From the NCBI RefSeq assembly GCF_018139545.1, contig NZ_JAGSPJ010000001.1, positions 612,664 through 676,663 of the forward strand: a stretch of 64,000 bases of DNA, written 5' to 3'. Below are positions 16,124-25,281 of the stretch, one piece after another. The notes under the pieces were generated by a model, which worked only from the letters and a program-made list of their open reading frames with translations, was not told where the DNA came from and did not search any database. The stretch comes from Affinundibacterium fentianense (lineage in GTDB: Bacteria; Pseudomonadota; Gammaproteobacteria; Burkholderiales; Burkholderiaceae_D). The translations under genes and the position numbers were made by a program. Position 1 is the first letter of the stretch. Every line of letters begins with the position of its first letter.

Positions 16124-16708
16124 TTAAAAGTAAAATATTTTCAAGTAATTTAATTAATTTAATTTCATCAAGAGATTTCCATTTGGCAATACCATCCTTG
16201 AAAATATTAATTCGTCCGAAATGAATTTCCAAATCGACGAAAATTGATTCATTCGGAACCTAATCCCGCAAGTGACAATAATGAATGGAACCAACAATCA
16301 AGACACCACGATCGCCCACCTCACGCGAAGGCGCATTGCATTTGACCATGGCATTAGTTCTTCGCTGTGTGGTATCAGTCGTAGCGAAACATACGATCGA
16401 TAGTATTCGATGCGCGATGCCGACCGCCAGCCTTGGCTTGACAGCGAACTGCAGAACAATAGTGCGTACTTCTACGTCAACAAATTCAAGACGACTCTTG
16501 CGACCGAGGGCTCCGAATAAAACGTGGAATGAAATCGGACCACAGCGACTCCCAAAAATGCGTTCAACGACCTCAAAATATTTGAGAGAATTTGACCTTT
16601 TCATCATCCTGCTAGCGCATGAGTTTATCTGCGCACAGGTGATGGAAAAGAGACTCAGCAATCCGACCAACGAACACGCGTTAAGCTACATGTAGAGGAG
16701 GAAATTTC
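16124..16708. other. Intergenic region without a recognisable gene
   Basis: The first 130 bases are AT-rich. From about 16260 the composition changes and two opposed 136-codon frames overlap (16285-16695 plus, 16260-16670 minus), neither of which I recognise. A third frame starting at ATG 16281 reads about 80 codons with one TAG in the middle. This could be decayed coding DNA, but no family is identifiable and there are no inverted repeats of an insertion sequence that I can see. Confidence 0.4.
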
Positions 16709-16822
16709 ATGGCCGACAAGACAAAGTCGACTATAGGAAGCCCTTGGGACAATGAATATTTTGAAGTCGATAAAACGATGCCAACAATTGCACGATGTGA
16801 TTACATCGCGCGACTCACATAA
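16709..16822 (+). CDS. Possible small protein, 37 aa, with strong ribosome-binding site
   Basis: An ATG at 16709 is preceded by a near-perfect Shine-Dalgarno (AGAGGAGGA, 16695-16703) at good spacing. It opens 37 codons ending in TAA at 16820-16822. The product begins MADKTKSTIGSPWDNEYFEVD, is polar and has no membrane helix or motif I know. A strong terminator follows 25 bp later, so the arrangement looks like a complete small transcription unit. It could equally be the decayed start or end of a larger gene. No promoter is obvious. Confidence 0.35.
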   Translation: MADKTKSTIGSPWDNEYFEVDKTMPTIARCDYIARLT

Positions 16823-16847
16823 AACGAGCATACCAAAGTACAAAAAG

Positions 16848-16877
16848 AAAAAGCCCTAGATTTCTCTAGGGCTTTTT
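16848..16877. terminator. Bidirectional intrinsic terminator
   Basis: A perfect 13-bp stem (AAAAAGCCCTAGA / TCTAGGGCTTTTT) with a TTTC loop has A and T runs on its two sides. It can end the tRNA-Ser transcript on the minus strand and any plus-strand transcript through the small ORF. Confidence 0.9.
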
Positions 16878-16886
16878 CAATAATAC

Positions 16887-16976
16887 TGGCGGAAGCGGTG
16901 AGATTCGAACTCACGAAGGGCTCTCACCCTCGCTAGTTTTCAAGACTAGTGCCTTCAACCACTCGGCCACACTTCC
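16887..16976 (-). tRNA. tRNA-Ser (anticodon UGA)
   Basis: The 90-nt gene has acceptor strands GGAAGTG and CGCTTCC, an encoded CCA, a D arm (GGCCGAGTGGTTGAAGGC), an anticodon stem CTAGT/ACTAG with loop CTTGAAA (anticodon TGA), a long variable arm typical of class II tRNA-Ser, and a T loop TTCGAAT. It reads UCA-type serine codons. Confidence 0.97.
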
Positions 16977-17080
16977 TTATCTATACTTCACTAGCAAATG
17001 ACACTGCTTAAACAAGTCATCTTCTAAGCCCGAAATTATATCTGTTTTTTTTCATTTGAGGGAGAATTTATCAAATAAAT

Positions 17081-19105
17081 TTATGAAATATGCGTGGGCA
17101 AACTCAATTTCTTTGCGATCAATTGTGCAAAAGCATCGACATCCAATGGCCTCGAGAATAAGTAGCCTTGTATTTCATCGCACCCCATTTTCTGTAGAAA
17201 GGAAAATTGCTCGCGATTTTCAACGCCTTCCGCAATCACTCGATGCTTCATTTGTTTTGCCATGCTGATGATTGCACTAGCGATCGCACAGTCATCAACA
17301 TCATCTGGGATGCCCTGAATAAATGAGCGATCAATTTTTAAGGTATCAATTGGAAATTTCTTAAGATAGGACAAACTCGAGAATCCGGTGCCAAAATCAT
17401 CTAGGGCTAACTTCACGCCTTGCGCGGTGATTTCGTTCATAATCCTGACAACCCCATCTGCATTTTGCATCAACATACTCTCCGTTATCTCAAGCTCCAA
17501 CCATGCTGGGGAAATTTGATGTTTGCGTAAAGCGTGTTCAATTCGCTCAGGCAAGGATGACGTAAATTCTTTAGCCGAGACATTCACTGCAATCGGGAAG
17601 GCGAGAACGCCTTCGTCTTGCCAGCGTTTAGCTTGTGCACAGGCAGCATCTAAAACCCATGCATCGATTTGTAGAATGAGATTGGTCTCTTCAGCGACAC
17701 CGATAAACTCTATCGGAGAAATAATGCCGTCTTTTGGATGCGCCCATCGTATCAAAGCTTCGGCACCAATTACCGCACCAGAATGAATATCAACTTTGGG
17801 TTGATACAGTAAGAAAAATTCGTCATTTTGCAATGCTCTGCGAATACCAGACTCCAAATACAAGCGCCCTGCGATTAAGCGATTCATTTCCACATCGTAG
17901 AAGGCATAACTACCGCTCGCTTTTTCACTTTGTCGTTTGGCTTTGAACATCGCAATGTCAGCCTTTTGGAGCAAAGCCTCGGCGTCCTCACCATCTTGGG
18001 GATAAATACTAATACCAATACTCGCCCCAAGTCTTAATTCATGATTTTCGATTTGAAAAACCTGCTCTAGGGTTGCAAGCATCTTTTGCGCAACTAGCCC
18101 GGTGTGAAAATGTTGCTTGACGTCGTGCAGCGCGACCGCAAACTCGTCACTGCCCAATCTTGCGATGACATCGTTCTCGCGCAATGCAGAACGAAATCGC
18201 TGTGCAACTTGAATCAAGAGCTGATCGCCAACATTGTGCCCCAAGGTATCATTGATGGGTTTAAATCGGTTGAGATCGATAAACATCACCGACATCGAAA
18301 CCTCATTGCGTTGGCTTTGTTGCAGCACATTATCAATCAACTTTTTGAATAAAGTTCGATTCGGTAAATCAGTTAAGGGATCGTAATAGGCAAGGTGATT
18401 AATTTTTTCTTCTGAGCGTTTTCGTTCCGTGATATCGGTCAAGTAACCGATCATTCCAATCGGAATATTTTTTTCGTCGTTTAATGTCGACAGACTCAAA
18501 CTAGCCCAAAAAATTTCGCCGTTTTTCTTCCGACGGCGTACTTCCATTTCACGCCCGCCTTGCTCTAAGAAGATGTCACGATTACTGTCGTCATCGACTT
18601 CTTCGTTCTCATATAAAAACAAAATGTTTTGGCCGACAGCTTCATTCGCGGAATAACCAAAAAGTTTTTCAGCTCCCAAATTCCAGCTCAATATAAATCC
18701 AGCCAAATCCATCGTGATGACGGATTCGTGGATCTGATCCAATATTTGAGAATGAAGCGATTGCGCTCGAATTGCAGCATCAAATTTGGTATGTAGAACT
18801 AATTTTGATGAGAATAATTGTGCGGTCAGAGCAGTAAGATAATTTAGTTTATCTAAATCAGATTCTGAAATGTGCCCATGTTTTCCAGATAGGACAAAAT
18901 AATTTTCAGCAACAATTTGGCGACAGACAGAATCATCAGTCGAAATCGGCAGCGTCCTTCTGAATTCTAAATTTGCTTCGTCGAAAATTTGTTTCGCAAG
19001 CCGATTCAAGGCAGACTCAAGTTCGTCATCAGCAAAGCACATGATAGCTTCGCAAAGCTCAGCACCAATCCTCAGATCTTGTAGCAAGCCGGTCGATGAA
19101 CGCAT
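17081..19105 (-). CDS. PAS-GGDEF-EAL cyclic-di-GMP signalling protein
   Basis: From ATG 19105 the protein is 674 residues. That ATG overlaps the upstream stop as TAATG; a longer start at 19135 is possible but would overlap by 31 bp. A helical N-terminal part is followed by a PAS domain (VITMDLAGFILSWN to DITERK), a GGDEF domain and an EAL domain. The GGDEF signature is GSDEF near residue 319, with an intact RxxD inhibitory site five residues before it. The EAL domain has GAEALIRW near 446 and DDFGTGFSSLSYL, so phosphodiesterase activity is likely, while cyclase activity is uncertain. No membrane helix is seen. Probably a cytoplasmic sensor translated with the EAL-HDOD gene. Confidence 0.93.
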   Translation of the reverse strand: MRSSTGLLQDLRIGAELCEAIMCFADDELESALNRLAKQIFDEANLEFRRTLPISTDDSVCRQIVAENYFVLSGKHGHISESDLDKLNYLTALTAQLFSSKLVLHTKFDAAIRAQSLHSQILDQIHESVITMDLAGFILSWNLGAEKLFGYSANEAVGQNILFLYENEEVDDDSNRDIFLEQGGREMEVRRRKKNGEIFWASLSLSTLNDEKNIPIGMIGYLTDITERKRSEEKINHLAYYDPLTDLPNRTLFKKLIDNVLQQSQRNEVSMSVMFIDLNRFKPINDTLGHNVGDQLLIQVAQRFRSALRENDVIARLGSDEFAVALHDVKQHFHTGLVAQKMLATLEQVFQIENHELRLGASIGISIYPQDGEDAEALLQKADIAMFKAKRQSEKASGSYAFYDVEMNRLIAGRLYLESGIRRALQNDEFFLLYQPKVDIHSGAVIGAEALIRWAHPKDGIISPIEFIGVAEETNLILQIDAWVLDAACAQAKRWQDEGVLAFPIAVNVSAKEFTSSLPERIEHALRKHQISPAWLELEITESMLMQNADGVVRIMNEITAQGVKLALDDFGTGFSSLSYLKKFPIDTLKIDRSFIQGIPDDVDDCAIASAIISMAKQMKHRVIAEGVENREQFSFLQKMGCDEIQGYLFSRPLDVDAFAQLIAKKLSLPTHIS

Positions 19106-20286
19106 TACATGTCCTGACAAACTTGATTTACCCAACTATACGCTTGAATCAAATGCTCATAATAGGAGTCGATCGGAAGTCGCTTGTCGTCGCTATTTTC
19201 GGCAGTATTAGAAGTGCCGATTCGGTCCGCCTTCTCGGCCAGCTTGAGAAAGGCGCCAAGTTGACCGCTCCTCTCTAACAAAGCGTCGCGCACCTCATCT
19301 GGCAGGCTTAAAGGCTTGAGAATCTCCCACATCGGACACGCAAACAGCAAGTCCAATAAAGAAAACATGCCCACCATAAAGGCAGCATCTTGCGCATCTC
19401 GATCACCGCCCTCGCCGCGAATACATGCTTCCATGAAACTCGCGCGAAATGCAGCACGCAACATCAGCGGATTTAAACTATTTCCCTGACCATGCTGACG
19501 TGCATAGAGAAGCAATTGCAACCAACGCTGCAGCTGACGCCGTCCAAGTAGGCTAATCGCTTGAATAAAACTATTCACTTTGACAGTTTGCGCAAACGCT
19601 GCAGAACTGACCAATTTAAACAGCATGAATGACAATGCTGGATCTTGTTTAAATAAGGCTTCCAGCTCGCGGGAATCCGCATCCTTCGCAACCAAACCCA
19701 ACAACTTTAAGAGCCTTGCACGGGCGCTGGGATCTGCCGTGCGCGTATGGTTCGAACTAGAAAACGCGTAATCCCCTGAAAAAAAACTAAAGCCCGCGTT
19801 ATGCGCCTGTTCAAAGCTCTGCACAGAATGGAGATTTTTTGCCAAGTGCTGACTACTTTGAAGACTAAACAACCAAGGCTGTACGTGAAATGGAACGCCA
19901 TTGGTGCAATCGACTCCAATCCCACGAGTATCAGCCCACAGCAATTGAGCCTTCGATTGAAAGTCATCGACAATGATCCTAACTCCTGACTGCTGCCAAT
20001 GTTTTAGTCTCTGTTGCGATTCTTTGGTATTACAACAGGATTCGAGAATGCAAAGCACAACACTCTTGGCAAATTCGCGCTTTTCGAAATCACCTGGCAG
20101 ACTCATTGGATCTGCGATGTCAATAAAAAGAAACAAGCCTGGCAATTTTTCAAAAAGCCCCAAAGTGCTCATCTGCGCTAAAAATTGGAGGCTTGTTTGA
20201 TCATCGCTTGTAGAAAATTGTGGGTATAAACCGACCAGCTTCTGTTGGCTATTAACAATCGGCAAAACCTTGGCGATCGGCATCAT
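19105..20286 (-). CDS. EAL-HDOD (YuxH-like) signalling protein
   Basis: This 393-residue protein begins with a degenerate EAL-like domain (about 1-190) that retains VDDFQSKAQLLWAD but not the EAL catalytic signature, so it should not hydrolyse c-di-GMP. An HDOD domain follows at about 195-390 (LLKLLGLVAKDADS, LFKLVSSAAF, SFIQAISLLGRRQLQRWLQL). Such proteins (the YuxH/CdgJ type) act as non-enzymatic regulators, often of motility. The downstream PAS-GGDEF-EAL gene begins inside its stop codon (TAATG), so the two are translationally coupled and may work in one complex. Confidence 0.88.
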   Translation of the reverse strand: MMPIAKVLPIVNSQQKLVGLYPQFSTSDDQTSLQFLAQMSTLGLFEKLPGLFLFIDIADPMSLPGDFEKREFAKSVVLCILESCCNTKESQQRLKHWQQSGVRIIVDDFQSKAQLLWADTRGIGVDCTNGVPFHVQPWLFSLQSSQHLAKNLHSVQSFEQAHNAGFSFFSGDYAFSSSNHTRTADPSARARLLKLLGLVAKDADSRELEALFKQDPALSFMLFKLVSSAAFAQTVKVNSFIQAISLLGRRQLQRWLQLLLYARQHGQGNSLNPLMLRAAFRASFMEACIRGEGGDRDAQDAAFMVGMFSLLDLLFACPMWEILKPLSLPDEVRDALLERSGQLGAFLKLAEKADRIGTSNTAENSDDKRLPIDSYYEHLIQAYSWVNQVCQDM

Positions 20287-20502
20287 TGAACGCGTATTCC
20301 CTGTTTTATGTGTTTTTTATAATCAAATGCTTTAAAGCAATTTATATCCTGATAGTAAGTTGAAAATTACACAATTGCAAGTGCATTTTTAACATAATTT
20401 AAAATTTTGTGACTTGCATTGAACGAGCAAACAACTTGACGCTGAACTTTCCGTGACTGGAGTGTCGTGCCAGCACGCAAATACACACGTTGACATCCAA
20501 CT

Positions 20503-21780
20503 CTATAGAAATAATTGCTGCAGGTCGTTTAAAAATCGACGCCCCAATTCTGTCGGTTGAATTTTTTGATGGTCACGCTGAATTAGACCTCGCGTCTCGG
20601 CATCATTGAGTGCCGTCTCGATCGAATTGATCAGCATCCCTGTCCTCTCATAAAAAAGCTGAGGATCAAACCCTTGATTCAAACGAAGCGCGTTTAACAT
20701 AAATTCGAACGGCAGCTCATCCCGAGGAATTTCATGACTCTCCTGAATCATATTTCCCGTTCTTGCAGCCTCAATATATGCCTTCGGCTGTTTATGACGC
20801 ACCTGCCGAACGATTCTATGTGGAAAGGATATTTTTGAGTGGGCGCCAGCGCCAATCCCCAAGTAATCGCCAAAGTTCCAATAATTGAGATTGTGTCGAG
20901 ATGCCTTTCCTGGCTTCGCAAACGCAGAAACTTCATAATGCAAATAGCCAGCGCCAGCCATCTGCATCTGGATCTGCTCTTGCATTTCAGCACTCAGATC
21001 GTCGTCAGGCAAACTAGGAGGATATTTCGCAAAGTAAGTGTTAGGTTCTAAAGTCAAATGATAGAGAGACAAATGATTCGGATCGAAACTCAAGGCTTTT
21101 CTTAAGTCGATCATTGATTCGTCTAAAGTCTGCGATGGCAGGGCAAACATCAAATCAAGATTGAAATTCTCAAAATTTTCACGCGCGATCGCGATTGCTT
21201 TCTCCGCTTCAGCGCCGTCATGAATACGTCCAAGCGCTTGCAAATGCCGCGAGTCAAAACTTTGTATGCCAATTGACAGACGATTGATTCCGCTCTGCTT
21301 AAATTGTTTAAATTTTTCCGCCTCAAATGTCCCTGGATTCGCCTCCATCGTGATTTCGGCTGCGGAATCAATGGGTAGCAAGGTCCGAACATCGGATAGC
21401 AAACGATCTAATCCAGCGGCAGACATAAGGCTAGGTGTACCACCACCAATAAAAATCGTATAAATCTTCCGCCCCCAGATTGAGGGCAATGCCATTTCCA
21501 AATCAAGTTTCACAGCATCGAGGTAAGCTGCCTCATCAAATTGATTCTTCACTTCATGCGAATTGAAATCACAGTACGGGCACTTTCGAACACACCATGG
21601 AAAATGGATATACAAAGACAATGGCGGCAAACTCTGGAGGTGCAAGCTACCAGGTTGCAAAAAATTATTCTGCACAAGTGCAGGTAAATCACTCAATGAA
21701 TTCGGTGAAGAATTTTGTGTCGAAGCGCTCTTTTCGCCCTGGCCTGAACCAGACATGCCAACAGGTTTAATCGGTATCAT
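20503..21780 (-). CDS. hemW: HemW, radical SAM haem chaperone
   Basis: The 425-residue protein has the radical SAM cluster motif CxxxCxxC at Cys63, Cys67 and Cys70 (FPWCVRKCPYCDF), a glycine-rich IGGGTPSLM motif, the EANPGTF and NRLSIGIQSF motifs and a C-terminal HemN_C-like part. HemW proteins resemble coproporphyrinogen III dehydrogenase but lack that activity and deliver haem. The N-terminus has about 50 extra polar residues. The ATG overlaps the rdgB stop by four bases (ATGA), so it is co-translated with rdgB. Confidence 0.93.
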   Translation of the reverse strand: MIPIKPVGMSGSGQGEKSASTQNSSPNSLSDLPALVQNNFLQPGSLHLQSLPPLSLYIHFPWCVRKCPYCDFNSHEVKNQFDEAAYLDAVKLDLEMALPSIWGRKIYTIFIGGGTPSLMSAAGLDRLLSDVRTLLPIDSAAEITMEANPGTFEAEKFKQFKQSGINRLSIGIQSFDSRHLQALGRIHDGAEAEKAIAIARENFENFNLDLMFALPSQTLDESMIDLRKALSFDPNHLSLYHLTLEPNTYFAKYPPSLPDDDLSAEMQEQIQMQMAGAGYLHYEVSAFAKPGKASRHNLNYWNFGDYLGIGAGAHSKISFPHRIVRQVRHKQPKAYIEAARTGNMIQESHEIPRDELPFEFMLNALRLNQGFDPQLFYERTGMLINSIETALNDAETRGLIQRDHQKIQPTELGRRFLNDLQQLFL

Positions 21781-22370
21781 CGCAATTTTTTCAATAATTC
21801 TTGTAGTGCTAGCGCGCGATGTGACAATCGATTCTTAGTCGTACTATCTAGCTGCGCGACCGTCATTTGCAATTCTGGCAGATAGAAATAGGGATCGTAC
21901 CCAAAACCACCCTCGCCTTGCGCATCGAAGGCTATCTGTCCATGCCATCGTCCATCCGCAATCACTGGTTGTGGATCATCCGCGCTGCGAACGAATACCA
22001 AGACACAATAATAATATGCAGACCTGTCCGCAACACCGTTCAAAGACTCGATCAGCTTCGCATTATTCCGTTGATCCGATTTCGGCTCTCCAGCAAATCT
22101 CGCAGAGTACACGCCTGGTGCGCCACGCAAAGCGTTAACACAAATTCCAGAATCATCCGCGATCGCCGGAAGCCCGGTCAGTTTTGAGGCATGGCGCGCC
22201 TTAGCCAAGGCATTTTCAACAAATGTTATATGCGGTTCCTCTGCATCTGGAACACCGAATTCAGCCTGCGCATGCAATTCGAAACCTAAAGTTGAGAGCA
22301 GTTGCTGAAACTCGCGAAGTTTGCCTTGATTATTGGAGGCAAGAACTATTTTCTTTTGATCGACTTCCAT
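21777..22370 (-). CDS. rdgB: dITP/XTP pyrophosphatase RdgB
   Basis: The 197-residue protein matches the Ham1/RdgB family in length and motifs: the N-terminal substrate loop LASNNQGKLREF, ADDSGICVNALRGAPG containing the catalytic acidic residues, GQIAFDAQGEGGFGYDPYF and the C-terminal KNRLSHRALAL. The enzyme removes non-canonical purine triphosphates from the nucleotide pool. It sits 11 bp after rph and overlaps hemW by four bases, an order common in Betaproteobacteria. Confidence 0.96.
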   Translation of the reverse strand: MEVDQKKIVLASNNQGKLREFQQLLSTLGFELHAQAEFGVPDAEEPHITFVENALAKARHASKLTGLPAIADDSGICVNALRGAPGVYSARFAGEPKSDQRNNAKLIESLNGVADRSAYYYCVLVFVRSADDPQPVIADGRWHGQIAFDAQGEGGFGYDPYFYLPELQMTVAQLDSTTKNRLSHRALALQELLKKLR

Positions 22371-22381
22371 CTTCGACTACC

Positions 22382-23119
22382 TTACAAAGATAAGCATTGT
22401 TTTTGCAAAGTGATGATTTCTTGAATCCCGAGCTGTGCCAAATCAAGCAATTGATTCAATGTGGCGCGATCAAATGCAACGCCTTCCGCGGTACCCTGCA
22501 CTTCAATAAAATGACCATTTTCGCTCGCGACAACATTCATGTCTGTGTCACAGTTCGAATCCTCTAAATAATCCAAATCCAAAACTGGCAATCCTTGATA
22601 AACACCGACCGAAATCGCGGCAACAAAATGTTTAACAGGTATAGAGGCAATGCTGCCACGCTCTTTTAACTTCGAAAAGGCGTCATATGCAGCTACCATC
22701 GCGCCGGAGATCGCCGCAGTGCGAGTACCACCATCCGCTTGTATTACGTCGCAATCCAAATGCAAGGTTCTTTCGCCGAACTGTTCGAGATCAAACGCTG
22801 CACGCAAAGATCGACCGATAAGGCGCTGGATTTCTTGGGTGCGGCCCGATTGCTTGCCCTTTGCTGCCTCTCTATCCATTCTGGTGTGCGTCGAGCGCGG
22901 CAACATTCCGTACTCCGCTGTGAGCCAACCCTGTCCCTTTCCCTTTAAAAATCCGGGAACTTTCTCCTCAATCGAGGCCGTACAGATGACTTTCGTGTCA
23001 CCAAATTCGACCAACACCGAGCCTTCCGCGTGTTTGGTAAATTGACGAGTCAATGTTATTGGACGTAGAACGTGCGCAGCACGACCGCTTGGTCGTGCTA
23101 CCTGAATTTGATCTGACAT
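22382..23119 (-). CDS. rph: Ribonuclease PH
   Basis: The 245-residue protein is full length for RNase PH, the phosphorolytic exonuclease that trims the 3' ends of tRNA precursors. Recognisable segments are [49 protein letters not shown] and [16 protein letters not shown], which include the phosphate-binding arginines. The C-terminus is complete, unlike the frameshifted rph of E. coli K-12. It begins 4 bp after the PP2C gene, in the operon kinase - PP2C - rph - rdgB - hemW. Confidence 0.97.
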   Translation of the reverse strand: MSDQIQVARPSGRAAHVLRPITLTRQFTKHAEGSVLVEFGDTKVICTASIEEKVPGFLKGKGQGWLTAEYGMLPRSTHTRMDREAAKGKQSGRTQEIQRLIGRSLRAAFDLEQFGERTLHLDCDVIQADGGTRTAAISGAMVAAYDAFSKLKERGSIASIPVKHFVAAISVGVYQGLPVLDLDYLEDSNCDTDMNVVASENGHFIEVQGTAEGVAFDRATLNQLLDLAQLGIQEIITLQKQCLSL

Positions 23120-23123
23120 AGGT

Positions 23124-24059
23124 TTAACTCTTATTAGTTAGCTTGGTAGAATTGTGAATCGCGTTGCGAATCTCGTTAATGGCTTTTTCGATCTCTTCAT
23201 CATTAAAAATATCCGCCTCTTGTGCTTCATCATCCACATCAAGAGGGACTTGAATCGTTGTGGCGATTGAACCAACTGGCAAAGTATTGGTTGAAATAAT
23301 AGAAGAATTTTCGAGAATATCATTACCTTCCCACATCATCGCGAGTGCCGTGGCGTTATCACCTTGCCGTCCAGCTATTTCAACCGCTGACCGAACAAGT
23401 TCTGGAATTGCGCGTACGATGGTTTGTTCGTGTAATCGTTGGGCTAACATGTGATCCGGCAAAACACCCCAAAGTCCATCCGAACACAGAAGAATAAGGT
23501 CCCCTGCTTGCAAGGAGGCTCTGCGAGAGAGCTCAACAATGGGTGCATTCGGTGCACCTAGGCAATTAAACAACTTATTGCGATCTGGGTGGGTATTGCG
23601 TTCGGAAGGATCAACTTTTCCTTGCTCAATTAAAGTCTCGAGGCGCGAATGATCTTTGGTGCGCAACAAAATCTGCCCATCTCGCATCCAATATAAGCGA
23701 GAGTCACCGCAATGGGCCCAATATGCATTTCCGTTTTGAATCAGACAGGCGACAATTGTTGTCCTCGGTGTCTCTGGTAAGTTTTTTAATTGTCGAAAAC
23801 GATGAATTTCATTGTGGGCAGACAAAAAGCCACGCTCTAAAAATCTTTCGGGCTTATCAATCATAGGATGGGCTTGTTGTTGAAACAAACTGCCAATTGT
23901 TTGCATCGCGATCGTTGCGGCCATCTCGCCCATAATATGGCCGCCCATACCATCAGCAAGCAGCAATAGAATTGCATCGCGCGTAAAGCTATACCCCATG
24001 CGATCCTGATTCACCTTACGTCCGCCAATGTGACTCTCTTGATAAACTGAAAAGCGCAT
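23124..24059 (-). CDS. PP2C-family Ser/Thr protein phosphatase
   Basis: The 311-residue cytoplasmic protein carries the metal-binding motifs of PPM/PP2C phosphatases: [41 protein letters not shown] and [10 protein letters not shown]. It therefore looks like an active Mn/Mg-dependent phosphatase. The last 70 residues are acidic and probably flexible. The Ser/Thr kinase gene lies 61 bp upstream on the same strand, so the pair probably forms a reversible phosphorylation switch. Confidence 0.94.
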   Translation of the reverse strand: MRFSVYQESHIGGRKVNQDRMGYSFTRDAILLLLADGMGGHIMGEMAATIAMQTIGSLFQQQAHPMIDKPERFLERGFLSAHNEIHRFRQLKNLPETPRTTIVACLIQNGNAYWAHCGDSRLYWMRDGQILLRTKDHSRLETLIEQGKVDPSERNTHPDRNKLFNCLGAPNAPIVELSRRASLQAGDLILLCSDGLWGVLPDHMLAQRLHEQTIVRAIPELVRSAVEIAGRQGDNATALAMMWEGNDILENSSIISTNTLPVGSIATTIQVPLDVDDEAQEADIFNDEEIEKAINEIRNAIHNSTKLTNKS

Positions 24060-24120
24060 AAAATTGGAATAACCTTGATAAATTTAAATTAACTAAAAAC
24101 TTGCCCGCGCACGCTAGCGA

Positions 24121-25131
24121 CTACATGGTATCTTCCTGGATCGTCGTGAAATCTTTATCTTCGATATCTTTGCCGTTCTTACCAATTAAGCTTGAGATTT
24201 TCAACTTAGCTCGTTCAAAAAATCCCAGTTCGCGCTGAGGTGGCGCCTTCACCGTTAATGCCTTTTGAAGTGCAAAAACACTTTGTGGTCGCTCCATCGG
24301 GTCGAGCTTCAAACACATCCGAACCACATCAATCAGCTCAGCGGAATATGTCCCCTCAAGCTTTTTGTAATGCGCTTCCATTTTGTCATTTGATTTGCGT
24401 TGGTCGGCGGGTTGTGGTGGTGCGCCAACCATACACGCAAACATCGAAGCTCCAATACTATAAATGTCTGTCCATGGTCCCAAATTACTGTTTTTTACGT
24501 ATAGTTCTGGAGCCGCGAATCCAGGTGTGTACATTGGATACAGTTTAGGCATATCCGTTTTAAGGGTTTGTCGTGCTGCGCCAAAATCAAGCAAAATCGG
24601 CGTACCATCCATTCTGAGATAGATGTTGGCTGGCTTTAAATCCAAATGTAATAATTTATTAGTATGAACTTCACGTAGTCCATTCATTACGAGATTAAAC
24701 ATTTTTCGAATGAATCTTTCCGAGACTAGCGGTTTTTCGCCTTTGTCACGACGTCGCAAAATATGTTCTTGCAAAGAGCGACCCGATTCATAGGCCATTA
24801 CCATATAAACTGTTTCATTCGCTCTAAAGAAATTAATAACACTCACGACATTTGGGTGAGAAATCCTCGCAAGTGCCCGTCCCTCTTCAAAAAAACATTT
24901 CAAACCGATCCGATAAACTGGAAAGTTTTCGGCAGAAATCGCTGGAACAAGCTCGCCAACCTGTCTTAAAGCGAGTGAACTGGGTAAATATTCTTTGATA
25001 GCAACGGCATTGCCATCTTCATCGGAAGCCAGATATACGATACTAAAGCCACCAGAGGCAATTTTCTTTACAATACGGTATCCGGCTATTTCCAAACCGT
25101 CCGGCAATGGTGCGTTATTTTGTGCTGCCAT
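24121..25131 (-). CDS. Ser/Thr protein kinase, HLD type
   Basis: The 336-residue protein has a eukaryote-like kinase fold: a glycine-rich loop IASGGFSIVYL, VAIK Lys46, the catalytic loop HLDLKPAN at 162-169, DFG at 182-184 and a PEL motif after the activation segment. In the catalytic loop the usual HRD arginine is Leu, so it is a non-RD kinase, which is often not controlled by activation-loop phosphorylation. No transmembrane helix or sensor domain is visible; about 50 polar residues follow the kinase domain. The PP2C gene downstream is its probable partner. Substrates cannot be told from the sequence. Confidence 0.94.
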   Translation of the reverse strand: MAAQNNAPLPDGLEIAGYRIVKKIASGGFSIVYLASDEDGNAVAIKEYLPSSLALRQVGELVPAISAENFPVYRIGLKCFFEEGRALARISHPNVVSVINFFRANETVYMVMAYESGRSLQEHILRRRDKGEKPLVSERFIRKMFNLVMNGLREVHTNKLLHLDLKPANIYLRMDGTPILLDFGAARQTLKTDMPKLYPMYTPGFAAPELYVKNSNLGPWTDIYSIGASMFACMVGAPPQPADQRKSNDKMEAHYKKLEGTYSAELIDVVRMCLKLDPMERPQSVFALQKALTVKAPPQRELGFFERAKLKISSLIGKNGKDIEDKDFTTIQEDTM

Positions 25132-25281
25132 AATAAATGAGGTCTCACTTAAGAAAATAGCGGAAGAATTATTCTACGCATTGTACAGTGTCACTTTTGA
25201 CCGAATGAGTTTTGCAAGGCAAATAATGAGTCAAATAATTAACTATTCGCAAAATCGCAACACGAATAAAGAGGATTCCAA

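Noticed and set aside
16260..16670. 136-codon minus-strand frame as a real gene
   Set aside because: No ribosome-binding site, no recognisable family and complete overlap with an equally long opposite frame; kept only as part of an unexplained region.
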